A stretch of 52,849 bases of DNA from Legionella sp. (GCA_031291095.1 JARLJR010000140.1:1-52849), one strand, 5' to 3'; shown: positions 7,765 to 17,740, counted from the first letter of the stretch. Numbers and translations are program-made. The notes: generated by a model from the sequence alone, not told the origin.

Positions 7765-9330
7765 TTAAAATCCTCCGGGTAAATTAATTGCTCCTGCGGA
7801 AGTCGGCGTAGCGGGATTGGAATTAATGTAGCAACCCTTAGATTTTGCATTTACTGGGGTTACCGAACCATCACCGCCAATCGTTAGGGTGCATAAATTG
7901 CCATTACTTCCTGCAACGGTCATCGTTGAAGGAGCTGCAATACTTTTGAGTAAACACGCAGGGCTTTTAGTCACCGGATCGGGGCATTGGATAGTATTAT
8001 TAACTAATACTGATTTAAACGGATAGCCAACGTAGAGCATAAAAGAAAACTGAGTTGCAGGAGGAGGAGTATCTCCATTGCAAAGTTTTCCTTGAGTCAC
8101 CCCAGGTTGGATATTTTCTAAGGTACAAGCTAGGGCACCCTTATTGTAGAAATGAACAGTTTTCGTCATGCTATCTCCATTATAAGCGGCTACGTATAGA
8201 GAGTTGCCTGTACCAAAGGCTGCATAACTAGGGGTATCTGCAGTAATGTTGGAATTTAAGTTACCTAAGCTTTTTAAATTTTGAATCCAGTAATAAATGC
8301 TAGGTAATGTTTCCCCGGGATCAGGAATGTTGCCTTGCTGATCAAAATATTGCGCATAATACTGGGATGCCAGTGTTGGATTACCTAAGGCCAAATATTT
8401 CAGCAAAGTGCCGCAATAAGCAGAGTTTTTAGGATCCCCACTACAAGGGTTTTTAGCATCTTGCGTGTAAACTTGATTAACAAAATTGGCGTCGAATCCT
8501 AAATACAACGAGCCTGCACTAATAGGCAAGGTGTTTGACGCTAAATTTTGATAATAACAAGGCTGTCCTGCACAAAAATAAGTAGAGCGGTCTTGCTTAC
8601 CACCCCATACATTCCCCACAGAAAGGTAAGTTTGGCCAGTAGCGTTATTAGACCAACCTGTAGGAAATACTCCTGAGTCAGGATTTTGATTAAAATGATA
8701 ATGATTTAGTGCTTGCTCTTCAGTGGTATATAAATACAAGCCAGTCTCTAAAATATCTTGAGGAGAACTATTGTCTCCGGCAAAACTAACCCCTTGGGTA
8801 TTTATACCCCAAAGTACAATTGCCTGAGCTAAGTTCATAAATTCAGCGCTATCTTCCTCATTAGTATTGTCTAAGCTGTAAGGCATGCCTAGTGCTGAGG
8901 ATAAGCCCGAGTAGGGATCAAAACTACGAAAATGAGGAAATTGCGTGGCTTCATTGCTGTCTTCGCCATATTTATAGTTACAAATATCACGAATCAATAA
9001 GTTAACCATTCCCCCATATTGTTGCGCCCAAGTTTTATCAAACTGTGCGATAGTGGCCGCTGAGTCTAATAAATACCCCCAGTGGAATCCATGATCAGTT
9101 AAGGTCGTCGCGGTAAAAAAGCCACTAGGAAAACCCATCATTGTATGCCAGTCGTTATTGTAGCTATAAAACCAGCTTCCTTGAGCTCGCGCGCAATCAC
9201 TAGCACCTCCGGGACAAGGGTCAGTATAATTTAAACCGGTTAGAAAACTGGTAACTTGCCCTTTTAGTTGCTGGAGCAATGTATTTCTAATATTTTGATA
9301 TTTTGTTGCTGAGGGACTATCTGCACGCAT
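7765..9330 (-). CDS. GH81 endo-beta-1,3-glucanase, C-terminal (catalytic) half, separated by frameshift
   Basis: This frame carries the catalytic half of a GH81 laminarinase. TDHGFHWGY matches the family's DH-F-H-GY motif; FRSFDPYSGLS and NEEDSAEFMN match the conserved segment with the catalytic Glu (NQESSSE-type). The last 100 residues are Cys-containing and beta-rich. In GH81 these parts are continuous with an N-terminal domain that is encoded here by the neighbouring upstream frame. The frame opens at a TTG (9333) with ATG at 9330, right where the other frame ends, and there is no ribosome site. I read it as one gene broken by a single extra base. Confidence 0.85.
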   Translation of the reverse strand: MRADSPSATKYQNIRNTLLQQLKGQVTSFLTGLNYTDPCPGGASDCARAQGSWFYSYNNDWHTMMGFPSGFFTATTLTDHGFHWGYLLDSAATIAQFDKTWAQQYGGMVNLLIRDICNYKYGEDSNEATQFPHFRSFDPYSGLSSALGMPYSLDNTNEEDSAEFMNLAQAIVLWGINTQGVSFAGDNSSPQDILETGLYLYTTEEQALNHYHFNQNPDSGVFPTGWSNNATGQTYLSVGNVWGGKQDRSTYFCAGQPCYYQNLASNTLPISAGSLYLGFDANFVNQVYTQDAKNPCSGDPKNSAYCGTLLKYLALGNPTLASQYYAQYFDQQGNIPDPGETLPSIYYWIQNLKSLGNLNSNITADTPSYAAFGTGNSLYVAAYNGDSMTKTVHFYNKGALACTLENIQPGVTQGKLCNGDTPPPATQFSFMLYVGYPFKSVLVNNTIQCPDPVTKSPACLLKSIAAPSTMTVAGSNGNLCTLTIGGDGSVTPVNAKSKGCYINSNPATPTSAGAINLPGGF

Positions 9331-10771
9331 CAACTATTTTAATTAATTGTGCTTCGCGACTTAATAACTTGCCTGTAGCATAAGTATCAGTCCAGGGATT
9401 TTTTGAATCCAGATGCGGGTCAGCAGGCATTGTAAACGAGTAACTACCAATTTTAGTTAAATCGCTCTGACTTAACTGATTAGGTAATACCGGCAATATT
9501 CCTCTAAAAGGCACTTGAGTAGCAAAGGATGCTGTTTGTGCGGAAGTAGTGGGAACTGCATACAAGTGCATATTTCCTTTAAGGGTTTGAATTACTCCCT
9601 TGTCACTGCCACATTCATCGTTCAATAAACAATGAGCTTTATCCGCGTTGCTCATGTTCTTAATTTGCCAAGGATAAAGCATTATTGCAGGCTGCTTTTG
9701 TACTGAAGCATTGCTATAAAGAGTTTGTGTAGTGAAATTAAAATGCGTTATTACCTGCGAACTGGCTTTATCATATTCATAGCTAATAGCCGTATTATTA
9801 ATTACGGTATATGCATATGCCTGTAATTGGCTCATCAATTGAGCGGCCTCTGCATCGGATGCAGCAGGAATAGCTGCCAGAGTAAAATAGCTCTCCGCAT
9901 CATTCGTATTGATTAATGTTGCAGGAACAATAGTTCCACTTCCGCCCTGGTTTACGGGCACAATTGCTACTCCTGATGCGGTTTTCCAGGTGCTGGCAGC
10001 CTTATTCGGATTGGAAAAATAGGCATAGTAATGATAATTTCCCTCTGAAGCATTCTTCGTTTTAAATAGACTCGCTCCATTTAGCTGAGTGAGGAGTTTC
10101 GCATCTTGGGAGTTGTTGAATTGCAAATAAGAAAGAGTTTGCTTGTTTTTCTTTTCAACAAAGATAAAAGGTGAGCCTTCAATAATATTAGCTGTTAATA
10201 AGGGAGCATTATTATTGGCCCATTGTGCTTTGACCATCCAGTCTGAATAATCAGCAACTAAAGGAGCTGTTCCTCTTAAATCTCCTGTTGTCACGGTAAT
10301 GTCTAGAGTATTGGTATAACCTCGATCTATATGTGCGGCATCCACATTCGCTTTTTGTAATGGAATACCCATAGCAATACCTTGATCGCTTAAACTTACG
10401 GTAAGTGGATTAGAAATCATAAATAACGGTGATAAAAAATTATTATCTTGAATTTGTCCTGCAGGTTTATCTACAGAAAGTAACGGCGTCCACCACATAC
10501 CCGTGGTTATGGGTTTATTGGCCAATCCAAATTGACTACCTCTAAAGACCTTTTTTAAAGTGGAGTAATCATTGATTAATGGATAACCAGCATCTTTTGA
10601 AACCCGAGAGGGGTAGGTTTGGGCTAATTTAGAAATTTGCTGATTGTCATAATATATTCCTTGACCTAAAGCAGTTTCTGCCTGCGCCACATTGATATGC
10701 ATCAATAGGCTCAAGGTTATAAATGAGTAGTATTTTTTAACTTGAGGTAAGAAATACCGATGTTCTTCCAT
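9317..10771 (-). CDS. GH81 endo-beta-1,3-glucanase, N-terminal half with signal peptide
   Basis: A GGAG ribosome site precedes the ATG. Residues 15-32 (FITLSLLMHINVAQAET) form a signal peptide, so the enzyme would be exported. The rest is the beta-sandwich part of GH81: TYPSRVSKDAGYPLINDYSTL, PITTGMWWTPLL, FLSPLFMISNPLTV. The frame stops after LIKIVDACR. Reading one base further gives VDA-ADSPSATKY and joins the catalytic half, so a one-base insertion near GATGCGTGCAGAT (minus strand) explains the split. This could be a true inactivating mutation or a sequencing error. The family degrades fungal or algal laminarin. Confidence 0.85.
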   Translation of the reverse strand: MEEHRYFLPQVKKYYSFITLSLLMHINVAQAETALGQGIYYDNQQISKLAQTYPSRVSKDAGYPLINDYSTLKKVFRGSQFGLANKPITTGMWWTPLLSVDKPAGQIQDNNFLSPLFMISNPLTVSLSDQGIAMGIPLQKANVDAAHIDRGYTNTLDITVTTGDLRGTAPLVADYSDWMVKAQWANNNAPLLTANIIEGSPFIFVEKKNKQTLSYLQFNNSQDAKLLTQLNGASLFKTKNASEGNYHYYAYFSNPNKAASTWKTASGVAIVPVNQGGSGTIVPATLINTNDAESYFTLAAIPAASDAEAAQLMSQLQAYAYTVINNTAISYEYDKASSQVITHFNFTTQTLYSNASVQKQPAIMLYPWQIKNMSNADKAHCLLNDECGSDKGVIQTLKGNMHLYAVPTTSAQTASFATQVPFRGILPVLPNQLSQSDLTKIGSYSFTMPADPHLDSKNPWTDTYATGKLLSREAQLIKIVDACR

Positions 10772-10913
10772 AAGTTTTCTCCATGTTTATTTTTAGTGAA
10801 ACTTTTAACTTTAGTACTCATAAAAATTAATACAAATTATTTGGGAAAAAAAATTAGAGAAATTTGTGTAAGCAGTAGTTGAATAGAACGCGTATAATTT
10901 CTCCATTACAACC

Positions 10914-10969
10914 ATGGGGTTAGGCTTGGAATAGGGAGTTATCGATTAAAATTAAGTGAGTATTGATGA
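10914..10969 (+). repeat. Degenerate direct repeat flanking the serine hydrolase gene, left copy
   Basis: The 327 bases between 10772 and 11098 hold no gene. They include ATGGGGTTAGGCTTGGAATA and following bases, which resemble 12749-12805 over about 56 bases at roughly 70 percent by eye. The pair brackets the gene at 11099-12598. Confidence 0.4.
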
Positions 10970-11098
10970 TTAAATTCAAAGCTTAATCCTCTGGGTTTAT
11001 GTTGGGCTTTTTGGGCGCCAGGTATTATGAATTGGAGCACTTCGTGAGAGCAGGCTGAGAAGTACTCCAAATAATGAGGAAACAAAAAAAGAAACAGG

Positions 11099-12598
11099 TT
11101 AAAGATTAATAATATTCAGATATTCCCTAAATAAATTAGTGGGAAGATGAACCCCAACCCCAGATAAATTAACCACAATCACAATTGTTGCTTTGCTATT
11201 AGGTTCATGCATCATTAGTAATAAATAGCCAAAATAATCTCCGGTATGTCCTCGCCACTCATTAATTGAGCCCATACCATAGCCATAATTATCGTATTCC
11301 GGGCATGTTGGATGTGGGCGTGAAGGATCATTATCAGCACAGGGATCAAAACTAATCGGTAAAAGACTATTAATGCGCTGTTGTTGCATTGTGGTTGATA
11401 AAAGGCTACCCGTAGCCAGTGACTCTACCCAGACCTTTAAATCCCCTAGTGTGGAAATCATTCCTCCGGCAGCTCCTGAAAACGATGGGTCGACAAAGGT
11501 TACGTCTTCCAAATCAGTACCGGCATACCCTTTTGCAAAAGGAATTGGCATCTCAGGCGTTGTAGGATAGCTGGTTTCATTCAAGCCTAAGGGACGAATT
11601 ATTCGCTGGTAAATCTCCTTACCAATGAAATTTCCGGTCAATTGTTCAATAATCATTCCCAAGATAATGGTATTCGTATTTGAATAATGCCAATCCGCCC
11701 CCGGGGCAAAATAAATATTATTGCCATTAGCAATCGTAACCAGCTCTTGTGGCGACCATTTTCTTAAAAAGTTATCAACTAAGTTTTGAAGAAAGTTAGG
11801 ATCCGCACTGTAATTAAAAATTCCGCTACGCATATTGGCTAATTGTGCAATGGTGGCACCATTATTTTGGATCGTGAAACCTAAACCACTAATAGGCGTA
11901 CTTAAACTAATTAATCCTTGTTCTATTAATTGCAAAATCACCGTTGTCGTAAACGATTTCGTGAGACTGGCTATCCGCACATGATCCAATGCACTAATTG
12001 GCCTGTTGGTACTGATATCGGCGACCCCATCTTCAATAATTAATTGTCCTTGCCCAGGCACCCAGATTCCCGCCAGGACGCCCGGAATATTATACTGTTG
12101 TTGATAACTATGGGTAATATTACGCAATAAACGCTCAGTCGTACTATTGAGGCAGTTGTTGTTCGCACAAGGAATAATCTTAATATTCAACTGGTCTGCC
12201 AACGATGGGCCATAACACAGCAAGGGATTGGGAATATTAGTATTGCCTTTAGCCTGACAGACCACCGGACCTGCGTGACTCCCCGCTCCCATTTGGGAGG
12301 CGGTAAGTTTCAAATTTAAAAAACATGACTGGCCTGGTGCTAGGTTAAATGGACTGTGGCAAAGACCAGTCCCAGATACTTCTTCTACTCCCGGCATCGG
12401 TTTTAAGGTTAAAGTACGTATTTTTTTACTGTTGTTTTTTACTGTATATTGCACCGTTAGAATACGATTCGCTAATAATTGTTGAGGAGCTTTCGTTACG
12501 GCCTTTATTTCAAATACTGGTATTGCCGCTTCGCTATTTAAAGAAAGTAAATTACATAAACCAATCCATAAACCCATTATAAAAATATTTTTTTTCAT
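11099..12598 (-). CDS. Secreted serine hydrolase of the beta-lactamase/penicillin-binding fold
   Basis: A signal peptide (about 24 residues, LWIGLCNLLSLNSEA) is followed by a Cys-containing immunoglobulin-like domain (residues 25-145) common in secreted proteins. The catalytic domain starts near 160: SLTK (Ser211, Lys214) is the acylation motif, YSN (Tyr305-Asn307) the second, and HTG near 450 the third. These three define class C beta-lactamases, D-alanyl-D-alanine carboxypeptidases and related esterases. Which substrate it uses cannot be read from the motifs. The gene is alone, with weak repeats on both sides. Confidence 0.85.
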   Translation of the reverse strand: MKKNIFIMGLWIGLCNLLSLNSEAAIPVFEIKAVTKAPQQLLANRILTVQYTVKNNSKKIRTLTLKPMPGVEEVSGTGLCHSPFNLAPGQSCFLNLKLTASQMGAGSHAGPVVCQAKGNTNIPNPLLCYGPSLADQLNIKIIPCANNNCLNSTTERLLRNITHSYQQQYNIPGVLAGIWVPGQGQLIIEDGVADISTNRPISALDHVRIASLTKSFTTTVILQLIEQGLISLSTPISGLGFTIQNNGATIAQLANMRSGIFNYSADPNFLQNLVDNFLRKWSPQELVTIANGNNIYFAPGADWHYSNTNTIILGMIIEQLTGNFIGKEIYQRIIRPLGLNETSYPTTPEMPIPFAKGYAGTDLEDVTFVDPSFSGAAGGMISTLGDLKVWVESLATGSLLSTTMQQQRINSLLPISFDPCADNDPSRPHPTCPEYDNYGYGMGSINEWRGHTGDYFGYLLLMMHEPNSKATIVIVVNLSGVGVHLPTNLFREYLNIINL

Positions 12599-12748
12599 AT
12601 GAATGCATCACTTTTAGAGAACGTATAATAACTTGCAAAATGAGCATATTTTGGTCAAGATGCAGGCTAAAAACTACATAAATAACATTGATAGGGTTGA
12701 TATGTCTAGTTTTAAAAAATAATCGATACATTCCCTCAATAAACACCT

Positions 12749-12805
12749 ATGGGTTCAGGCTTTGGATTGGGAAGTATCCAATGAAATTAGCGTATTTATT
12801 GACGA
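12749..12805 (+). repeat. Degenerate direct repeat, right copy
   Basis: This is the partner of 10914-10969. The surrounding 12599-13057 stretch has no intact gene. Besides this repeat it holds a small GCCCAATAGGGC palindrome near 12853 and a transposase remnant at 12951-13009. Confidence 0.4.
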
Positions 12806-12950
12806 AGAGGTTTTAATGAATTAAATAGAAGCTCAAGGAAAAATAATTAATAGCCCAATAGGGCAAGATCATTAGGGATAGAGCTTCCAAGAGCCCAAGA
12901 GGGGATGGATATTTATTTTTAACTATTCTTTCTCAGGTGTGTTTAAGATG

Positions 12951-13009
12951 CACTTGGATGTGCTATGTATACTGCCTTGGATAATCACTATCATTTGCTA
13001 ATAGAGATA
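12951..13009 (+). pseudogene. RAYT transposase remnant
   Basis: CACTTGGATGTGCTATGTAT and the following bases up to TAATCACTATCATTTGCTAA align with the start of this window (WICYAYC-x-MSNHYHLLVE of the RAYT) at about 80 percent identity with one gap. It is a short fossil of a second RAYT copy centred on the HUH motif. Confidence 0.65.
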
Positions 13010-13057
13010 ACCATTGATTACAGGCTGCTATTTTTTGAAATCCTTTCTACCATAAGA

Positions 13058-14050
13058 TTAATATTCCTCAAATATTTGTTGTAACCGACTAATCTCACTA
13101 GTCTTATTTAAGGCGAGCGATAGTAGAAGGCTTGATTTATGAGGTGATAAGCCTTTTGCTACAATGAAGCCATATTTTTCATCATAAGCTTGATCAATGC
13201 TCGTATAGCTAAACCCAAAGCGTGAGCATCTTACAATAGGAATATTTAATTGTGCCGCTTTTGCCAAAGCTTGTGATATATGTGTTGGTTGATAGCCTTT
13301 ACCAAATCCAGCACTGACTATGCCGGATACCCCAGATGTTATAGAAGCTTTAATCAACGAATCATCCATACCTAAATGAGCATAAATAATCGAGACTTTT
13401 GGTAAATTATTTAGTCCTAATATGGAAAATTCACTTTGATAGGTATGTTTGTACATGGGGGTCGATTTCAAAATAAATTTGCCACCAATGACATGTCCTA
13501 CCACTCCTATTCCTTCTAGGGCAAAATTACTATTTAATCCGGGTGTATTTTTTACAGCATCTCGAGCAGTAATTACATGGTCATTAAATGTTACTAAAAC
13601 ACCTAATTTCATTGCATTGTCGGAACTAGCTATGTTGATGGCATTATATAAATTTCTCTTTCCATCAAAGGCAAGGCTATTTTGCGGATAATGGGCACCA
13701 GTAAAAATAATAGGTTTTATTGATTTTACTGCCAGCCCAATAAAATAAGCTATGTCCTCTAAAGCATTTGTTCCAGTTGTTATTATAACTCCATCAAAAT
13801 CACTGGAATCAAGGAGAGATTGAATTCTTTGGGCTAATCCTAGGAGTCCCTCAATTGTCATTTCATGACTGATTCTTTGTGCGAACTGTTCTATTATGAT
13901 TTTAACATGAGGTTCTAATTTAAACTCTTGAATAAAAGAAGAAACTGAGGTGCTCGGGCCTTTATAAAATTCTGATGTAGAATCTTCACTAATACAGCTA
14001 ATAGTTCCACCTAATTCAATTATTCCAATAACTTTTTGAGCATTATTCAC
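13058..14050 (-). CDS. Asparaginase-family protein with altered second threonine motif
   Basis: The 330-residue product has no signal peptide and starts at a GTG with AGGA nine bases upstream. GGTIS (Thr near residue 16) is the first asparaginase motif and DAVKNTPGLNSN carries the family's catalytic Lys. The second motif, normally HGTDT-xE, reads TTGTNALEDIAYF: Thr is kept, His and the following Thr are changed, and the catalytic Asp is Asn. FTGAHYP and GFGKGYQP support the fold. The enzyme may therefore be weak, have another substrate or be inactive. The family normally converts Asn to Asp and ammonia. Confidence 0.85.
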   Translation of the reverse strand: MNNAQKVIGIIELGGTISCISEDSTSEFYKGPSTSVSSFIQEFKLEPHVKIIIEQFAQRISHEMTIEGLLGLAQRIQSLLDSSDFDGVIITTGTNALEDIAYFIGLAVKSIKPIIFTGAHYPQNSLAFDGKRNLYNAINIASSDNAMKLGVLVTFNDHVITARDAVKNTPGLNSNFALEGIGVVGHVIGGKFILKSTPMYKHTYQSEFSILGLNNLPKVSIIYAHLGMDDSLIKASITSGVSGIVSAGFGKGYQPTHISQALAKAAQLNIPIVRCSRFGFSYTSIDQAYDEKYGFIVAKGLSPHKSSLLLSLALNKTSEISRLQQIFEEY

Positions 14051-14109
14051 TTAATAGAGTCCTATGGTTGTTTTTCTTGTGACTTGCTGTTGTAGTTTAT
14101 TGATTCAGC

Positions 14110-14135
14110 TCCTGCCTCTTAATTAAGAAGCAGGA
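14110..14135. terminator. Hairpin between asparaginase and lipoprotein genes
   Basis: TCCTGC and GCAGGA arms enclose the palindrome TCTTAATTAAGA. It lies just past the lipoprotein gene's end on the minus strand. There is no clear T-tract on that side, so its terminator role is tentative. Confidence 0.4.
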
Positions 14136-14177
14136 TGCTTTTAATGAACTAGGGTGACTATCCCTAATGCTGAAAAA

Positions 14178-15083
14178 TTATACTCTCTTCTTAACTAATC
14201 GGTCATTAATAATCGTTAGTTCCCCAAGATGGTTACGGATAATATTTTTATCAGAAATTTTCTCTTCGAGATGTCCTGCTAGGTCCATGCTACCTGGTTT
14301 TACATCCGCATACCAAATATTTACGGGGGAATGCACGTTTGAATTGGTTGTTGGATTTTGGATATCTTCGGCTATAGTTTTTGATAAAAATTGAATGGCT
14401 GTATGCATTGCCGAACGAGTTCTGGCGGCATTATTGTCAGACCATTGTTTGATTGTGTCGTTAATTGGCAGAGGTTCGAGTCTTTCAAGGTATCGAAATT
14501 TATTTTTATAGATTGGAGTAGGTCTTGGCGCACCTTTTTTATATATTTCAACATCTGCGGTTACCATTAGTGTATCTAATGTCATTTGAGAGAGCTTGTA
14601 AGAAAAATCAACATAGACCAGAGCATCGCTTTTAGCCTGGTTTATAAGTATATTTTTCTTTGCTAAAGAAACTTCTCCGTTAACGATGCCTTTATTGAAA
14701 TGCAACCATTTTATTGTCTTTAATTCATTAGAAAGCTGTCGATTCATTTGTTGATTAAAATCGTCGCTAGTAAGATGCTTATGAATTGGCGCAAAAAGAT
14801 TCTCTGCTTTCTTATTTTCATGATGGGTAACTGCACCATTTATCACTGCCGCAGCAAGAATCCCGGGAGCTCCAAAAGCACCGCCATAACCTGCGGAGGG
14901 AGGATCCATTGGCTCTACTTCTAGGTTTTTTTGATTTGTCGATAATATTCCATTTGTTTTATAGATGGTCTGTTGTTGATTAACATCAACTGGCAAGCGA
15001 CCAATAGAAGTACACGCAGTTAAAGAAAGAGATACAATTAATGAAATACATGCTTGAGGCACTAGCCTTGTAATTTTTTCCAT
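14178..15083 (-). CDS. Lipoprotein of unknown function
   Basis: The 301-residue protein starts with MEKITRLVPQACISLIVSLS and a lipobox LTA-C at residue 24, preceded by AAGGAATTATT before the ATG. The mature part has a Gly-rich hydrophobic stretch (GYGGAFGAPGILAAAVINGA, about residues 67-85), a helical middle, and a basic C-terminus. I do not recognise the family. Legionella-type genomes carry similar stand-alone lipoproteins. Confidence 0.75.
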   Translation of the reverse strand: MEKITRLVPQACISLIVSLSLTACTSIGRLPVDVNQQQTIYKTNGILSTNQKNLEVEPMDPPSAGYGGAFGAPGILAAAVINGAVTHHENKKAENLFAPIHKHLTSDDFNQQMNRQLSNELKTIKWLHFNKGIVNGEVSLAKKNILINQAKSDALVYVDFSYKLSQMTLDTLMVTADVEIYKKGAPRPTPIYKNKFRYLERLEPLPINDTIKQWSDNNAARTRSAMHTAIQFLSKTIAEDIQNPTTNSNVHSPVNIWYADVKPGSMDLAGHLEEKISDKNIIRNHLGELTIINDRLVKKRV

Positions 15084-15412
15084 AATAATTCCTTGATAGT
15101 GTTGGGCTATTTATTTTTTTTCCATTGCGCCGGGCATTTTATCTTGATTTTAAAAATATGCAAGAGCGGTAAGAAAGTGCTTAATATCGACAATACCTGT
15201 AGTACCTGTGGGTTTCTTTTTTCAGATTAAATTCAATTGTTTTATCAATCCAATTAAAGAAATTATTAAAAACATTTGTTGCTTTTTTTATATAACTCTT
15301 AATTCATTATTATCGAATGTGCATTTAGATTATTTGCTATCAAAATAATGATATTTTTTAATGTAGTCATAAAAACTTCTATTGCATAAGGCTAAAAAAC
15401 GAATCATAGGAA
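15084..15412. other. Intergenic region, no gene seen
   Basis: AT-rich spacer between two minus-strand genes. I see no open frame, repeat or clear hairpin. It must hold the lipoprotein gene's promoter. Confidence 0.5.
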
Positions 15413-17674
15413 TTAAATTATTTGAGTAAAATTAAGAGACATTTCTTTAAGCCTATAATTTTGGGGGGGTGTGATTTCCAAATGGTGTTGTACAAAAAAA
15501 TCCCAAGTTTTTCGAATATAATAAGGATGACTCGAAGTAGAACTATGATTTTGATTAGGCATTATCACCAAATCAAAATCTTTATTATGTTTAATTAAGG
15601 CGTCTACCAATTGTATTGTTGCACAAGGATGCACATTGTCATCCATTTCCCCGTGAATCAGTAATACTTTACCTTGCAATCTTTCGGCAAGTGCAACATT
15701 GGATTGCTCGGGATAGGTTGTAGTATCTAAGCTGTTGTATTTTTCGCCATAGCTTGCAGGATAACATCGTAAATCATGATTACCTGCTGCTGAAACGCAG
15801 ACTTGATAAAAATCAGGATAAAGAAGCATTGCCCTCATTGCAGCATAACCTCCTCCTGAATAACCCGTAATTCCTACTCGTTCTATGTCCATATAACTAT
15901 AGCGTGATGCAAGTTGTTTAATAGCAGTAATGTGATCAGGGATGCCACAATCCCCCATATTTTGATACGTTGCATCATGAAAGGCTTTCGAGCGCCCTGG
16001 CGTTCCGAATCCATCAATCTGTATAACAATGAATCCCAGTTCTGCAAGTGCCTGAGCCGTCCACGCCGAACGAGATAAAGGTGAGTATAAATTAAAATCA
16101 ATCGGCGTTCTAAACATCTGTGGGCCGGGGTATATATGGTCAATTACAGGATATTTTTTAGAAGAATCGAAATAAGAAGGGAAATATAAATTACCATAAA
16201 TTTCAGTTGCACCATCTCTAGCCGTCGCACAAAAACGCTGAGGAGGAACCCAATTTAATTCAGTTAATCCTGCAATATCAGCCACTTCAACTTGAGTAAT
16301 TAAATCGCCACTCATGTTTTTTAGAAGCATAACTGGTGCTGTATCAATTGTTGAATAAGTATCTAAAAAACAATTTTTTTGTGGGGAGATGGAAATATTA
16401 TGATTAGCATTTTCAGTCGTTATGCAGTGCATTTCACTTCCATCTAACCGGCATCTATATAGATAATTGTGATAAGGATCTGCCTCCACATCGTAGCCAC
16501 AAGCGGTAAAATAAAGTAAATCTAGTTCCTTATTATAAAAGAGTACTTCTCTTACACACCATTCCCCTTTTGTAATGGCATACATTGGGGTCGTGCGTCC
16601 CTTTTCAAATAAATACAAATGCGCGTAACCATCTCTTTCAGACAACCAAATAAACTGTTGGCTGTCTTCTAATAGAATAACCTGTGGTGCCCAAGGTGAA
16701 TGCGGATTTGGTTCGACATAAGTCTGTTCTGCTTTTTCAATCAGTAATAATTTAGTATCCCCTGTTGTGGTATCGATTTCATACAACATTAGTTCTTTTG
16801 CGCCGCGTGTTTCCTTAATAAAAAAAGCGTTTTGATTGTTTGTATCCCACCAAACCCACTTAAACTCTATAGGGGTTAAATAGGGTGCTAATAAAGGACT
16901 TATATTAATGGGAGTAGTTGCTTTTTTATCCACATCAACAATCATTAATTCTGTTAGAGGTAAATTCTCATCTCCTGAAAAAGACATGCGATAACTATGC
17001 AACCTAGGTCTTTGTGAGTCTTTAGGGGCGTTTTCTAAAAGGAATAACTCTTTTACTTTTCGTTGATCTAATTTATGCGTAATAATTTTTTTAGAATTTG
17101 GAGACCAAAGGGCAATGGGTTGTGGGGTAATTTTTTGAATTCGATGCGAAATAGTATGCGTATTTGTTTCAGGTGAAGTTGCATAATCATAATATAATTC
17201 GCCATCTTTTGTGATTCTAAATTCCTGGTTTTTTAGCAAATCAACAAAAAAAATATTATGCTCTTTTACTTGGAAAGCCCAGGCTTTATCAGGGGAATTT
17301 AATCGTGCCGGGATGATTTCTCCCAAACATTCACAAACACCACTTTTAATACGATAGCTCCAAGAGTAATTATTATGAATGAAGAACAGTTGTTGTTCAG
17401 GCTTTTCCTTTATTGAAAAAGCGGAGAGGGATTGTTCCGAACTAGAATTGGTTTGCAGAAAAAGTTCGTTCAATAATTTATCATAGCCAAGAATAAATTC
17501 TTTTTTCCCCGTTTGAATATCAACTCGTAATAATGATTTAGCAGATTGGGTTTGCTGGAAATAATATAATGCATCCTTTGTCCAATAAGGAACAATAGTG
17601 CTATTGAATACGTTTCTATGCAGATTCCATGGCAAAAAACTTTCTGCTTGTTGATATAACGCTTCAGCATCCAT
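15413..17674 (-). CDS. S9 family dipeptidyl peptidase IV-like serine peptidase
   Basis: The 753-residue protein fits DPP4-type S9 enzymes: an N-terminal beta-propeller (residues about 30-480) with repeated WSPNS, WVWWDTNN and WLSERDGYAHLY-type blades, then an alpha/beta-hydrolase. GYSGGGY holds Ser606, HGEMDDNVHP Asp678 or 679, and MPNQNH His710. These form the Ser-Asp-His triad. YPGPQ and GFGTPGRSKAFHD are also usual in the family. It should cleave dipeptides, probably after Pro or Ala. No signal peptide was seen, so it may be cytoplasmic. AAAGGAA precedes the ATG. Confidence 0.92.
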   Translation of the reverse strand: MDAEALYQQAESFLPWNLHRNVFNSTIVPYWTKDALYYFQQTQSAKSLLRVDIQTGKKEFILGYDKLLNELFLQTNSSSEQSLSAFSIKEKPEQQLFFIHNNYSWSYRIKSGVCECLGEIIPARLNSPDKAWAFQVKEHNIFFVDLLKNQEFRITKDGELYYDYATSPETNTHTISHRIQKITPQPIALWSPNSKKIITHKLDQRKVKELFLLENAPKDSQRPRLHSYRMSFSGDENLPLTELMIVDVDKKATTPINISPLLAPYLTPIEFKWVWWDTNNQNAFFIKETRGAKELMLYEIDTTTGDTKLLLIEKAEQTYVEPNPHSPWAPQVILLEDSQQFIWLSERDGYAHLYLFEKGRTTPMYAITKGEWCVREVLFYNKELDLLYFTACGYDVEADPYHNYLYRCRLDGSEMHCITTENANHNISISPQKNCFLDTYSTIDTAPVMLLKNMSGDLITQVEVADIAGLTELNWVPPQRFCATARDGATEIYGNLYFPSYFDSSKKYPVIDHIYPGPQMFRTPIDFNLYSPLSRSAWTAQALAELGFIVIQIDGFGTPGRSKAFHDATYQNMGDCGIPDHITAIKQLASRYSYMDIERVGITGYSGGGYAAMRAMLLYPDFYQVCVSAAGNHDLRCYPASYGEKYNSLDTTTYPEQSNVALAERLQGKVLLIHGEMDDNVHPCATIQLVDALIKHNKDFDLVIMPNQNHSSTSSHPYYIRKTWDFFVQHHLEITPPQNYRLKEMSLNFTQII

Positions 17675-17740
17675 TTAATTTCCTTTAAAATTCAAATCAT
17701 GGTTGTATTTGCACAAAAACAATTCTTATATAAGATTAAC

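Noticed and set aside
12552-12746. 64-residue minus-strand frame upstream of the serine hydrolase
   Set aside because: Overlaps the start of the hydrolase gene in another frame; composition is not protein-like.
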